Assembly: GCA_902729315.2 (NCBI GenBank)
Contig: LR746274.1
Coordinates: 8,647,940 to 8,711,939, forward strand
Source: Spirodela intermedia
Lineage: Eukaryota > Streptophyta > Magnoliopsida > Alismatales > Araceae
Reading direction: 5' to 3'
Length of the DNA: 64,000 bases
The position numbers and the translations under genes were made by a program. Positions 17,001 to 29,013 of the stretch are shown piece after piece; within the stretch, counting starts at the first letter, position 1; every line of letters starts with the position of its first letter. The notes beneath the pieces are model-generated. The model was not told the DNA's origin, made no database searches, and saw nothing but the letters and a program-made list of their open reading frames with translations.

Positions 17001-17907
17001 GGTATCGCTCAAGGCATGAACTAATATTTAGGTGGGAAAGGGATATCGGAGTGAAGTGTACACAAGTACTGGATCATCGAAATCTCCATTCTCAAAAGCG
17101 GAAAAAAAAATTAAAATAAGTTTGCTGCTTACGATTTACCATGAAGAGAAGGACAGGCTAATGTTTGCTTTGTGTATTGAATCGTAATTAACCGAGTTAT
17201 GGATTCTGTTCCTCGATTTATCAGAAGGAATTTGCGGTACACTAACCTTTTCCAATAAAAAAAAAATGTCTCGCTCATCCGACAGAAGCTAAGAAAGAAA
17301 TTAAAATTCCCAAAGGAAAATGAAAACTGGGGCAGATGCCTATCTAACTTCATTACCACAAAAAAAAGAAAAAACATGGACCAAAAATAATGAGAATTAC
17401 CCATTTTCCTGAAGTACAAAAAGTTTGTGATCAGGCGCCATAATTCATAACGTTGGAGAACAAACTTGGGGTTCAGGTATAAATCGTAAGGAGATATTAT
17501 CTGCGAAAAAAATAAACAAAGAAATCAATGAGGATAAAGGAAGATCATATTTCACCTAGTTGCTCCAAAAAAACGGTCCTGTCATTAAATGTAGAAAAAA
17601 ATGGGTAAATTCATATGGGAGACACCATATCACGATAGAAAAATCGATGCCTTGGCTCCATTGAGCAAGAACAGATAACGTTCCCCAATTCAATGACGGG
17701 AAAAAGCGGGAAGCAGCTTACTGAAAGATTATAATTCAATTCAAAGGGGAAAGAGATGCCAGAACCCAATTCCCCAGCTTATTCCCTCATTTCTAGTCCT
17801 CCACCAACCTCGAGGGTGCATCCAACCGTCGTGAGGACAGCTGCCGTGAGGTATGACCTGGTAATGATCGGCATCTGCTTGTACCATTCTTCCACGGCTT
17901 GGGCCAT
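13186..17907 (-). CDS. DER1: Derlin (ER-associated degradation membrane protein)
   Basis: Six exons on the minus strand: 17907-17809, 17500-17401, 15227-15013, 14908-14825, 14383-14330, 13365-13186, giving 243 aa, the normal Derlin length. The N-terminus MAQAVEEWYKQMPIITRSYL, NFLYFRKM followed by DLDFLFHMFFLARYCKLLEE, ENSFRGRTADFFYMLLFGAT and the C-terminal HAYYFLEDVYPRMTGRR are Derlin hallmarks. Derlins are rhomboid-like pseudoprotease membrane proteins that act with the HRD1 ligase and CDC48 to move misfolded proteins out of the ER. Splice phases join cleanly, including the Asp codon split between exons 2 and 3. Intron 5 holds a large GA/GATA repeat. An ERSE-II-like element lies about 250 bases upstream of the start. 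The symbol refers to the family, because the exact paralogue (DER1 or DER2 type) was not resolved. Confidence 0.95.
13795..14090 (+). repeat. Compound (GA)n/(GATA)n microsatellite in Derlin intron 5
   Basis: Alternating blocks of GA and GATA units occur, with a 62-64-base block containing ATTATAGAGAGAGAGAGAG and GCGATGGAAAGATAGATAG duplicated in tandem (about 13925-13979 and 13980-14040). It lies within the intron between exons 6 and 5 of the minus-strand gene. Confidence 0.9.
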
Positions 17908-18058
17908 CCCCTCCCCAGAGCGAGAAAACCCCTCCTCTCCCCCCCCCGCCCCCCAAAAAAACGTCTCGCAGCGCAAGTTCGTTAATCGAAACCCTAATGT
18001 TTTGATGCTACTTAGAAAAAGTGAGATCCGAGAAGAGAGATAGGGAGGAGAGAGCCAG

Positions 18059-18093
18059 AGAGAGAAGGTGAGGAGAGAGAGAGAGAGAGAGGG
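18059..18093 (+). repeat. (GA)n tract in the Derlin 5' leader region
   Basis: GA-rich sequence (a CT tract on the gene strand) lies about 150-190 bases upstream of the Derlin start. It resembles the pyrimidine patches seen before gene 1, CLS and the NLR genes. Confidence 0.7.
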
Positions 18094-18155
18094 AGCAGAT
18101 TATTTCACAAATTGTACAAGAACGCAGGGTTCAGTGACGCAGCTAACCTAATCTC

Positions 18156-18166
18156 ATTGGACCACA
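18156..18166 (+). promoter_or_regulatory. ERSE-II-like ER-stress element upstream of Derlin
   Basis: The bases ATTGGACCACA match the ERSE-II consensus ATTGG-N-CCACG at all fixed positions but the last. The extended context ATTGGACCACATCA also resembles the plant unfolded-protein-response element. It lies about 249 bases upstream of the Derlin start codon. A CACGTG G-box at 18204-18209 is close by. Binding by bZIP60 or bZIP28 is an inference from this similarity. Confidence 0.45.
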
Positions 18167-18329
18167 TCAGACTGGTCCGTTCGGGCTTCACCACCTGGCT
18201 AAGCACGTGCCCCAACGAAATCTACGTGCCAGCTCTTCCTTCACCCGGAAACGACTGGGTCCACCAAGCAGTGGGCCCCACATGCATTCACAAATATAAC
18301 ATCGCAATAAATCCTGCCCCGTTGACTTA

Positions 18330-18428
18330 GTAACAACCGTCATATCGGTACTACATATATATTATAATATTTCAAGTAGAGAATGAAGTTGACTCCGCGT
18401 AATCGCTCTCTCTCTCCCACTTTCTCTC

Positions 18429-18477
<49 letters not shown>

Positions 18478-19240
18478 CGTTTTGTATCGAACCAAAGTCC
18501 TAGGAAAACTATTATTAAGACCATTCATTCAAGAACCAAGAATGTGAGTTGACTTTTATATATTCTTGGATTTAGAAGCAGAGGAAAGCTGACGTGTTGG
18601 TATTTTTTAAGACAGAATTATTTGCCAAATGTAGAATTATTTGGAGCCCCGTACGATTTTATATTTGGTAAAACATACCAAAATAAAAATAAAAATCCAT
18701 TTTTTACTACAATATTACTTGCATTGTGCACCTGAAAGACACAAATGTTTCACCCGTTGACCTTCTGAAAAATTCTCATGAAAATTCGGGATTGACTTTG
18801 ATATTTTGTAGTTGGTACTATTTTCTAGGTAGTGAGATAATCATTGATGAGCAAGATAAAATAAAAAATAAAAAGGCTTGCTATATTTGAGCTCTGATAA
18901 TTATGACTAGAGCTACCTCATATTAGACTCAATGGCATAAGTCAACTGCCTTGGAAGGTAACAACTATAAGTCAACCCCTAATTTCATTATTACAAGCCA
19001 ACCATTAAAAGTCAACCACTTTTATTCTTTGTCAGTCAACCCTCATTCATTCTTATAGCTAACTCCCCCTTCATGCTTCTAGTCAATCCCGTTAAAAGTC
19101 AAACCCCATTTCATTCTTTCAGTGCCCTTTGCTTCTGAGTGTTACCTTGTACTTGCTTAGACTGATGGCTATGATTAGCCGCTAATAACAGTTAATATGA
19201 TAATCTGGTGGTAATAAGAACTAATTTTTAAAATTAAAAT
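18330..19240. other. Intergenic region between Derlin and the 20.7-kb gene
   Basis: AT-rich sequence with one CT microsatellite (about 18431-18472) and no supportable gene. Its right part holds the cluster of GTCAA words listed separately. Short open frames through the CT run encode Arg-Glu or Leu-Ser repeats and are discarded. Confidence 0.6.
18941..19102 (-). promoter_or_regulatory. Cluster of W-box-like elements
   Basis: Six GTCAA words (TTGAC on the minus strand, the W-box core bound by WRKY factors) occur in about 160 bases, at about 18941, 18971, 19011, 19035, 19082 and 19098. Four extend to GTCAAC. They sit within loosely repeated AAAAGTCAACC segments, so part of the clustering comes from short duplication. 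The bZIP palindrome TGACGTCA follows at 19248-19255. Confidence 0.45.
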
Positions 19241-19247
19241 GATTTAA

Positions 19248-19255
19248 TGACGTCA
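19248..19255. promoter_or_regulatory. Palindromic TGACGTCA bZIP site
   Basis: A perfect TGACGTCA octamer (C-box/CRE type) lies about 250 bases before the likely transcribed leader of the small gene at 20742. Plant TGA and other bZIP factors bind this sequence. No direct evidence of use is visible. Confidence 0.4.
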
Positions 19256-20741
19256 TGGGGTGGAGATTTTTTTTGGGCGAAGCGAGTGGTTCGTCCAAAC
19301 CGTCGGATGGGGATCCGAAAAATTGAACGGTGGTGATCCTGCGGAATTGATTAGCTGGATAAAAACGGATGGAGAGATATGGAGCGATGTTTTCAGTGTG
19401 GGTCTCATCTCGCCGCGACTAAAACGTACCGCGGGTACATCTTATCGAGGATTCGATAATAGTTCGCTCGAAAGGAAGATGGTCTCAACTTTTTTCCCGG
19501 CACAGCGGCGCGTTCGACGGCAGCAGGAGAGCCGCTGGCGGCGGCGGCAGCGGTGGAGGTGGCGGCGTTCCGTTGCATTGGAGGAACTCCGGCGGATTTT
19601 CTCTCCTCTTCACGAGGTTTCCATCTTGGTATCTATTTCAGTGGCTGCTTCCGTGATTGGGGGTTTCCGCTCCTATCTGATTCTGAGGGGGAAGGGGCGA
19701 TGAGGTCTGGGGTTAACATTCTGCGTGAATCCGTTCCATTGCGTGTTTTCTGTGCTTGATGCGTATGTTTGAGGACATTTCTGAGGCAATGCCGCCTCAG
19801 TGATTAGGGCAATTCATGTTGATGCGGCTCTGTAGGTTTCTGGTTATTTCTTCTGGAGCCACGGAAGATCTGGATTACATTTTCTTGCGTTTCGAATCCC
19901 TCGCTCTGAGTGTTCCGCGCCAGTATTAGGTCTCCTTAGAGTTCGATGCTGCGTTATGGTGGTTCGAGTGCAGCCTCTGGAGGTATGGGCGGGCCGTTGC
20001 TTCCTCATGGCTGAAATGTTTTTCTCTGGTTCGATTTACCGAGCGTGATGAAGGTTCCATGTGCGTACGGCCTGGAGATTGTGAGCGATGACCGCAGCGG
20101 TCAATTGATGAAAGCATCTGCCGTCGGTGGGATTACTTTTTCTAGAGCCAGTTTTTTGCATCTTTCTTCCTCGATTTCACAGGGAGCTTGATCGGTGTAT
20201 CAGCAACTTCTGTTTTCGGCTGTTTCTGGGGACAAGTGTTGGGGAGGCGTCTTTGTGAGCTCATCTTCTTTGACCATCAGTTCCACCAAAATCGAAACCC
20301 CCTCCCCCATCACATCACTGAATCTATTCTAAGAAATCTTATCATTGTCTGGATCAGAAGAATATTTTTGGGATTTTTCCTTGTTCTAGATTGCCACCAT
20401 ATCTGATCTTCAATCGTCATGTTTGATCTTCAGCTGTTGACTGGTGTGGATATTTGAATTGCGATTTATTTTTCCATTTATGCCAAAATACATTGAGGAG
20501 TGTCAGCTGTCTGGTGCTCTAATTCATGCGCAATGTGAGCACTGGGCGAAAAATTGTTGTGGAAAATGAGTCTATTTTTTTCTATATTTTGAATAGTTTC
20601 AAGCATTGTAAATTATTTGAATGAATTTGCTTTTTTTGGTTCTATTCCCTGCCAGGAATCGTAATCAGCAAAGATCACTACTCTGACATCGCCAAGATCT
20701 GAGGGAATACTCATCATCTTCATTTTCCACTTGATACCATA

Positions 20742-21173
20742 ATGGGGAAGATGGGTGAAGCTGCCAAGAACAATGGAGAGAGGATCCAGGTGGGGACTAC
20801 AGGGACAATAGGCTCCTTGATAACCAGAGAACTCGAGTCAATGAAACACATACCGCCAGCATCAGCCATCTCTGACAGGAAGACCCAGTCGGGTCCCGTC
20901 TCAGTCCCCTGTGGAGCCACCCCGAAGAAAGTTCAACCCAGAAGGAACCCTCTAAATGGCAATGACAGTGCTCAAGGTTTACCCAAGAACGGGCATAAGG
21001 TCCCCATGCTAAGTAGTGAGAGTACCAGTGCAGCAGGAAGCACTGGCCAGGGTAAAGCCACCAAGAAAGGGTCATCTTTTCTAGTGGAGGTTGTGGATCT
21101 CAAGTGCAACAATCCCATGAGCAGCCGGCTAAAGAAACTAGGGTTTTCCAAGCTCTCTGAATCTGTAATCTGA
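20742..21173 (+). CDS. Small plant protein of unknown function (143 aa)
   Basis: A single open coding exon of 143 codons starts MGKMGEAAKNNGERIQVGTT and ends FSKLSESVI. It is hydrophilic, rich in Ser, Lys, Gly and Pro, and has no membrane segment or signal peptide. The C-terminal 40 residues look like the structured part (SSFLVEVVDLKC, then SRLKKLGFSKLSES). I recognise it only as the kind of short plant-specific protein found in many angiosperms and assign no function. A leader intron is likely: GC-rich transcribed-looking sequence at about 19500-19690 is separated by AT-rich sequence from an acceptor CCCTGCCAG ending at 20656. W-box-like and bZIP-like sites lie upstream. The downstream neighbour is on the opposite strand. 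Confidence 0.7.
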   Translation: MGKMGEAAKNNGERIQVGTTGTIGSLITRELESMKHIPPASAISDRKTQSGPVSVPCGATPKKVQPRRNPLNGNDSAQGLPKNGHKVPMLSSESTSAAGSTGQGKATKKGSSFLVEVVDLKCNNPMSSRLKKLGFSKLSESVI

Positions 21174-21636
21174 GATCAAAGTTTATGTTCTAAGATTGTG
21201 GCTTTACTTGGTAGAGGAGGGCTGTTTTCTTTAGCCTTGCTCTTCTTTGGTGCTGGATGAAGGAAAGCAGAGGAGGTGTTCTGTTGGGCAGTGGAGGATG
21301 GGGTGGTAGCTTTTGGGCTGATGATGGTTGACTTTGTTCATATGTTCATCCCTTTTTCTCCATTTTTAGTAAGTGGTAGTAGATAAGCTTCAGTCTTTGT
21401 CAATCAAGATTATATGCTGACCACCGCCTTCTTCACTCTTCTGTCCATCTCTCATTTTCCAGTTATAGGAAGTGTTCTTGGTGGGGCAGGGAGTACTCTG
21501 ATGATGAAAAAATGGCAAGGAAAATATAAACAGATTGATGAACAACAAGGAGAGAGAATCATGATATATTGATGGAAAAGTAGTGGGAAAAAACTACGAG
21601 AAATATCATAAAATATGGTTAGGAATATGAACAGAT

Positions 21637-24600
21637 TCAGGTAAATAATTGCTTAAAGTAGAGCTGAACCAGTTTCTTCAAGGTCTCGAAGACGCTGGAG
21701 AAGGGGTCAAATGCGACCGACCCCTTCAACCCCAGCTCTGGGAACTTGTTAGTCAACGCCTCCTCCATTCCGGACATGGACATCATCCGAGTCAGGTCGC
21801 TTGAAGACATCACCTCACAGTCTTGGGGCGTGTCCTTGATCTTGTCTGGTTCATACCCGAAATCTGCCAAATAGTTCTTGTACTTATCTATGAAGTCAGC
21901 GCCAGGATTGGATGTTCTTGAGTATATCTGGATCGAAAAAATGTGCAAAAATATTCCCAAATTAGTATAATCTACAGATGATCAATTATATATACATCTA
22001 TGTATAAATTCGTCACAATTTTGATGCTGCTAGTGCTTATGAGACTAATGTTCTGTCAATTAGCAAAGCTAATGGTCAGAATAATCAGATGGTTGTCAAT
22101 GAGTGCATTTTTGAATGAATTAATTAAGTGTGAATCTATAAAGGAAAATCACTATTTCGAAGATAATAAATTGTCTCATTATGTTTTTTTATATAAAAAA
22201 GTGTTGAATGGCCTCGAACAAGAACATAAATCCTTAGATCATAAGGTAAACTTCAGTAAACACAAAATTCTCAAAGACCCTATTTCTAATTTAATCTTGG
22301 TCATGCTGATGAACACCTATGAACATGTTTCTGACGGATCAAACATTACCATAAGGACCCCAAAAAGGGCCATAAATGCGGAAATTAATATGAAATGTTG
22401 ATCAATATAATGCTCTATTCCCTTTCCCAGCATCAATTTATGTTCATGAAAAGAACCAAATGCCCAGAAGATTCATCAATCATTAAAAGGGAACCTGTGT
22501 TTTGACTTTAGCAATTAGAATACCAAATATAAAAATTTCCAGAAGTGGACACAATATATATATATATATTACCAAAAATAGTACTTTGAGTTAAATCAAT
22601 ATCTGGTATCTTTAATTCTATACTCACTTGGATGAAGCTCTTGTCTTTTGCCCCAGAAACAAGAGCAAAGTTGTCGTAATCAGTTGCAAGAACGTCGTAT
22701 GGCTCTTTGGGAATGAACGGCAAGGTGGGGAAGCGAAGGAAACACTTCCCTCTGGTCATCCCCTCGTTCTCCGGTTCGGCTTCTGTCTTCACGGTCTCTT
22801 CATCGGGGAGGCACTGAACCCTCCCTCTTATACCAGTGATATAACCATCAGGCCCGCCATGAACGCAGAAGGTGTCCACCTGGATTGCTGGAGCTTTTGG
22901 ATCAAATGTGTATACTCCCTGCACACCCAGCGAACCTTTTAATATATTTTTATGAAGAATCAAAGGTTATAGAAAATAAAATAAGGTTAAATAAATAAAC
23001 TCGATGTGAAACTCACGCTTTTTTTTTTCTGATTAATACTAAATATAGAAATTAGAATCTATGAGATGACTCTGCAGACCCAACGAGGTTTTATGGTTTT
23101 TTATCAAAACATCACCAAACATAGAAAATGAAATTAATAGTCTTTGAATTAAGCGATTTGATGAGAGCTCCCTTGACACCCTACGAGTTTTTATACATTT
23201 TCAACAAACCATGATTAAACATTTTCAAAAATAAAATCAATAATCTTGAATTTAGCAACTCTATGAGAGCTATAGGCTATATCATACCTGTGTGCAATGG
23301 CAATCTTCTTGGCCCTGGCCAGCGAATCCACGCTTGAGGGAAGCCACTTCAAACCATCTTCCAGAATATCTAACAGGGTCGAAATTCTTCGCAGTCATAG
23401 ACCTCATCATCATCATCATTCCACTCCCATCATCAGGTACATCATCAAGTTTTAGTGTTAAATTACTATCCGTGATGGTTGCAAGTTTGCACATGTTGTA
23501 ATACTGAGGTTGTTCTACAGCAACGACCTGGCACCATTGGACACCAGAAAATCTTAAAAGAAATCAAAATTCAAGGCCTTGAAATCTATTCTTTGATCCT
23601 CTGCAAGAACGGTTCTATCTCATTCTGTGCCCTGAAAAAAAAAACTTCGTTTTGAATTTAATCAATGTAAAAAAGAAGGCAGCTTTAGTGTTGGCTTACT
23701 CATCCTTGCAAAAAAATGGTAAATTATAAGATATAGCATCATAGTTACTATTATTAGAGAATCATAAGATATATTAAAAAAAAACTAGAAATGACTATGG
23801 TAGATTTATTTTGAATAATCTCGGAATTGCCTCCTCTGTGGGATGGTTCTGTCATGCAAATAATGCAAATAGGACACCAAACCTATGATGAAGAGTTTGG
23901 CATTTAATTCAAAACTCATTAAGAATTAGAGCCACTAGGTCATTAATTTTAGCTGCCTATACCATATGGGACAATTATATACAATAAATTCAGAGGGTCG
24001 TCTATGAAAATAACTCGCATTGAAGGAAAGGTAATCAGAAGCGAGACATGGTTAAATACCTTGTTCACAGGAGATAAGAATATTAAAGAGGCGGAGAGAC
24101 AAGACAAAACGTGTCTGGAAACATCTTTACTGGTTGAGGTCTTCTCCAGTGAACATATTATTTTGCCAGGTACCGGTGCCACCCTTCTGTAATGACATAA
24201 ATGATTGAAGTGTGATGAACTGGGAATTAAAAGCAGGAAATCAGCTGAATCGGCGGGTTTCTGAAAAAAAACTCAAATTAATCACGATAAACGAAATAAA
24301 ATAAAAAATTGAGAGCTGATTGGACCTAGGGAACAGTTCTTGCGCTTTTCTACATTTACAGGATGATTTTTTAGAGGTATCATAAAGGAATGTTGAATTC
24401 CTATTCTTCCTCACGACCAGGAAGAGAGAAGCCGTTCAACTCAAATATCTCAGGAGGTACAACATTTTACGGGCAAATTCTGTTCATCTTTAGGAACTGA
24501 TCACAGAACAAGATAGACGTCGACAAGGAAGTAGGCATACAAAATCTCAGTTGCAGGAGGCTGAGAGAAGGAAACTGAACGAGGAAGCAATGCTACAGTC

Positions 24601-24927
24601 GGAGTACTCAAAACTCACAAATCTGAGGAGGTCGCCAGTAGAAACAGCCGCCGAATCAAAAGCCGAGAGGACTAGAACTACTGAGCCAGAAAGAAATATA
24701 CCGCTTAGAGAGGCCAGTGGAGCACGGAAGATAAGACGAGAAGAAGGAGGATAGACTCCAACATAAATTACCGAAAAAACAGCGGGGTAAGAGAAGAACA
24801 TAATGTCCGGACATCGATTAGTCAACAATCTCGGAAGAACACAGCGGCGGAAATGCGTCTCCCTCCATTACCGGCGCAAGGAGAGAGGCGGCGAGCCCCG
24901 ATGCGGCAGCGCTTGGAGAACAGCCAT
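21637..24927 (-). CDS. LCNP: Plastid lipocalin (chloroplastic lipocalin, thylakoid lumen)
   Basis: Five exons on the minus strand: 24927-24872, 24186-24060, 23527-23288, 22918-22628, 21927-21637, giving 334 aa. Exon 1 plus exon 2 give MAVLQALPHRGSPPLSLRRR, a typical plastid transit peptide, followed by a hydrophobic segment (LSCLSASLIFLSPVNK) that fits lumen targeting. Exon 3 holds the lipocalin signature KNFDPVRYSGRWFEVASLKR (the G-x-W motif) and the cysteine pair in EDCHCTQ. Exons 4 and 5 hold FCVHGGPDGYITGIRG, LRFPTLPFIPKEPYDVLATD and FALVSGAKDKSFIQ. Arabidopsis CHL/LCNP protects thylakoid lipids from peroxidation and is needed for sustained photoprotective quenching. An Asp-Met-rich stretch (SGMMMMMRSM) precedes the barrel, as in relatives. 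Confidence 0.93.
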
Positions 24928-25270
24928 GGATTCTCAGGGCCTCCACCTTGAACAGCATCGACTATTCCTCTCCTATTTGCAGAAGATCGCAGCGCCGCCA
25001 GGCCCGCCTCCAGTGTCCGGGGTGGGCGAGTGGCGGACCTCACAAGTGGTGGATTATCATTGGGTGACGTTGCTTTCAGTACGTCGTGATATGGAACCAT
25101 ATCTTAACATGTCAGCGGGCCGGGCACCAAAGAAAAGGCCAAAACGAGAAAAGGATGACTAAGCATGAAGCCCGGGTCTGGCCCGGTTGGTAGGGGACCA
25201 ACCTCCACAAGGACGAGGGGCTGCTAATGTGGGTAGATGACTGCCATGTGGAGAGCATATTCCTCATACC

Positions 25271-25272
<2 letters not shown>

Positions 25273-25311
<39 letters not shown>
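25273..25311 (+). repeat. (GA)n microsatellite
   Basis: About 19 GA dinucleotides in the spacer between the LCNP 5' end and the copia remnant. No gene is associated with it. Confidence 0.9.
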
Positions 25312-25313
<2 letters not shown>

Positions 25314-25479
25314 TGACGTTTCATCCTTTGACAAGATGTGGATGTAGTGAAACCTTAGGGTAATATGCGTCATCCTAGATTGAAAAATCAAATATTGGGC
25401 TACTCTTATGACACTATAATCATCATAAAATAAAATAATTAGCCTTCTAGCTGTGATAATTTCCTTGGCTCTATGATCA

Positions 25480-27050
25480 TCATAAGTTCAATAATGAAAT
25501 TCTTCAACATATCATTTCCTTGGCTCTATAATGATGTGATATATTCTGATTCAATTGTTTAGAGAGCTATAATCTTCAACAGTTGAGAGATCTAATCTAA
25601 CAAACATTAGTACCATCTACCATGTAGATGTAGTTGTCAGTACTTCTCCTTGTGTCAGTATCACCTCTGAAATCAAATCTACAAAACCTTATAACTTCAT
25701 ATAAGTTATCATGAGAGAAAGATATCTATATGAGGTGCCTCTCAAGTGATTTATAATCCATTACATAATCATCTAATGTTGTGTTACTAAGTTTGACATT
25801 AGATAATTCATTAGATAACATCTGTTAAACTATCGACATTAGATGCACATAGAATTTCCTCAATATATTGCTACTATTTTGTTTGTCTTTCATGGCTGGT
25901 CCGATGAAAATTTGAAGTTGTCTCCTAAAAGGATGCTTATAGGACTTCCAAACCTACATGTTGATCATGCAAAGGACCAGTTTTGTTGCAGTAATTCTCA
26001 TCTTAAAAATTTATTTTTCTGACCCAAAGTCCTTAATATAGTAAATTGTGTTTCAAATTCCCTTTTTAGTGTGTTGATTTCCCATATATCAGCTCCTATA
26101 ATAAACATATCACCAATCAATAACAATAAATGATATAATAATATTAAAATAATTCTTTAAATACTCATAATAATGATCTATGTCACATCTTGTTAACTCA
26201 TTCTTGGTTACAAATCATCAAATTTCTTATACAACTACCTTGGTGCTTAGTTAAACCTATAAAGTTTCTTCTTCAACTTACATACTTGATTTTTTAAACA
26301 CAAAAAAAAACTCTTTTGATTGCATCATACGATTATCTTCCCCTAATTATCATGAAGCTGATTTAATTGAAATATTTTTGTACTCCCAATATTTAGCACC
26401 AACCTTCTGTTTGTTGAAAGTTTTTTACAATGAATCTCAACTTGTAACTCTTGTTGTCATCAAATTCTTCTCTAACACATATGCCAACTTGCTCTGAAGT
26501 ACTTTCTTCCCACTTAATAATGAAATTATACCTCAATTTTGATTTTCTCAATTCTTCTCTAATACATATGTCATTAAAATCTAACTTATCTTGCATTTCT
26601 TGGTCTCACTTCAACAAATCTTTAGCATTGTTAACATTTACATAAGACTCAAATTTATTGGCATCCTATTAATGAAAAATGTTATAAAATAGAAGATCAC
26701 CTTGTCATTGGTCTTCCTACTTTGTTTGAGCTTCTCAACTAAATGGTATGTCTTCATGGCTTTCATTTTCATTTTCAAGGTTATTTTCAACTCTTACAGG
26801 TATGTCTTCTTCTAAAATCTCTTTCAAACTCTACCTACTTTGAGCAATATTTAATATAATATTTTGAATTTATTTTTTTCTTGTATAAAATGATTTCATT
26901 GAATATAATATTAATACTCCCAAAATGGAGAGCCAAAATCATGAACTCCATATCCAATGAATAACTCTTTATAGATTTTGAAACCATCTTGTCAATATTT
27001 TCAAAAATTCACATGCACAAAAGATAAACATCAAAAGATTCTTAGGTAAA
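25480..27050 (-). mobile_element. Degenerate Ty1/copia retrotransposon, pol region
   Basis: On the minus strand, going from high to low coordinates, three copia pol landmarks appear in the right order. An integrase C-terminal region with FNEIILYKKK lies near 26870-26910. Reverse transcriptase follows with YKLRFIVKNFQQTEGW (near 26400-26450), then VCKLKKKLYRFN plus APR with stops (near 26240-26290), then an IGDMFIIGADIWEINTLKRE-like segment (near 26050-26110). An RNase H segment FRGDTDTRRSTDNYIYMVDG lies near 25600-25665. Numerous stops and shifts show it is dead. Gag and LTRs were not identified, and the outer limits are approximate. Confidence 0.85.
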
Positions 27051-27059
27051 AGAGATATA

Positions 27060-28880
27060 CTTTCCTTTCATCTATCACTCCTCCATGATTGGTCTGTAGA
27101 CACCAACTGCCCCCTATGTATAAGAAGGGCTTCTTTGTTAAAAACATATGTCTGAAAAGACTGATAGCCAAACATGTATCTCTTGCTCATGGTTAGCTCT
27201 TTCACATTTATGTTTATCCTCTCAAGAATGTTATTTTATTAATACATGTTATATGAGGAGGAGTGGATCCATTAGACTATCTACACTAAAAAATAAGAGC
27301 ATCTTGAGTCTCTTTTATCACATAATTTACAGATTTACCATTACTACTGTCTTTGACTAACATCTAACTTCTTCTCCACATAAGATTTCTTGATGTGGCT
27401 CAATTTTTTATATTTTTAACATTTTTTGTTTAGACCGTTTAATTGGCCTCTCCCTTTCAATTTGCATTTTTTTTTCCATATTATTGACTCATCTTCTAAG
27501 TTTTTCCCTTGGCTTCATTATTTAAAGCACATATAGATGTTTCCCTTGAACCTTTCCCATGATTTTTTTTTTCTCATGGATTCTTTCTCATTTAGAATCA
27601 TATCATAAATATTATCTAACTTCAAGTTCCTTGAACTTGAAGAACTAGTGACTATAGTCACCATGGCTGCCTAACTCTTGGACAAGAAAGGCAACCAAGT
27701 TAATACTCTAATTTCATCATAATAAATAATTATCGATAGTGCTAAACTTATTGATGACTAAATTTGAACTTATTGACGTTATTGTAACTCATGTATACTT
27801 TGACATCTTCAGATTAAAGAGATATTACATTCAAATACATCTTGTTTGATGCCAACGACATCTCATTCATAATGAGAATCATTATGAGACTTGTAGTGAC
27901 CTTTTTGTTTAGACATTAATGACTATCATCACATGGACCACTACCAAAGTCTACATGTCCAACATCTATTCTCCTTGCGACATATCATTTGGTTTCAAAT
28001 AGCACATTGGTATCTAGAGCTTCTTCCGATATAGATAATTCTCTATTTCTATATGCTAGAATATGAAATCGTTTTTATCAAACTTGTTGATCTCCACATT
28101 TTTATATGCATAGCTTGGAAGGATGACATCATTGGGTAAAAGAGAGGTTCTTATAAGCAAAGCATGTCTATGTGCACACACATGTACACTCAAGTGAATG
28201 ACTCTACTAACATACGAATAGGTTGAGAGCACCGAATGAATCTCCCATACTAGGCACATGAGGCTCATTCTGGGAATGTGTCATTAAATCAACCTCTTTT
28301 GAAGAATGGCTTAACTATCAATCCCAAACGGTGGCTAAGGGATGTGCCTCATGTCCCACTTAAGGGTGAGGAATTGTTTATCCTCAAGGGTAAAATGAAA
28401 AATATGCATTTATGGTTTCTCTCTATAGATAGAGGGGATCTATAGCCTCATGTGACATACACCAACTGGTTGTTATCTCCCCTCTTTGGTGTGTATCTCT
28501 TGTGAAGAGAATATGCATCCCCTTGAGCAAAGAAGGTTTATGCAAGGTTCTGCTAGGTTCCTTAAGGTGAAGGTTGCTTGGAGTCATAGAAGATGTTCAA
28601 AACTGGATTATGGTGGAGCAAACAAAGGCATGGTAGGCTGATCACTATGTAACACCCAAGCCCATAATATGGGTCAACCCATTAACAAGACCACTATGGA
28701 GCACACCAAAATGAACACATCTCATAAACAAGCAATGGAAACCTTCAACCAATACTTTATAAAAAAAATCGTCCAAAAAAAATAAACATTAATATTTTAG
28801 GACCCAGAAATATGTTTTCAGTGACAATGAGGGGAAGATATGAACACCTCTCCATTGAATTGATCTGGCAATAAAACTCT
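27060..28880. other. AT-rich spacer, probably more decayed retroelement
   Basis: No gene could be supported here. The part next to the copia pol remnant probably contains further decayed gag-pol sequence, but no motif could be read. Around 28270-28640 are moderately GC-balanced segments without a clear frame. Confidence 0.4.
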
Positions 28881-29013
28881 ATCAATAATGTTCAACAGCT
28901 ACAGTGATAATTAAATCAGCAAAAGCTTACCAAGGGCTCATAAATATCCATAAAAGGGGAAAATTGATAGAAACAGGGGTCATATAGTCTTTCAATCATC
29001 GATATTGAGATTG

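Noticed and set aside
22000..22401. 133-codon plus-strand frame in an LCNP intron
   Set aside because: It is AT-rich with a composition like random intron sequence, lies opposite a well-supported gene, and has no recognisable domain.
28005..28025. TTGGTATCTAGAGC resembling a primer-binding site for initiator tRNA-Met
   Set aside because: It is on the plus strand while the nearby copia pol is on the minus strand, and no LTR end lies directly before it.
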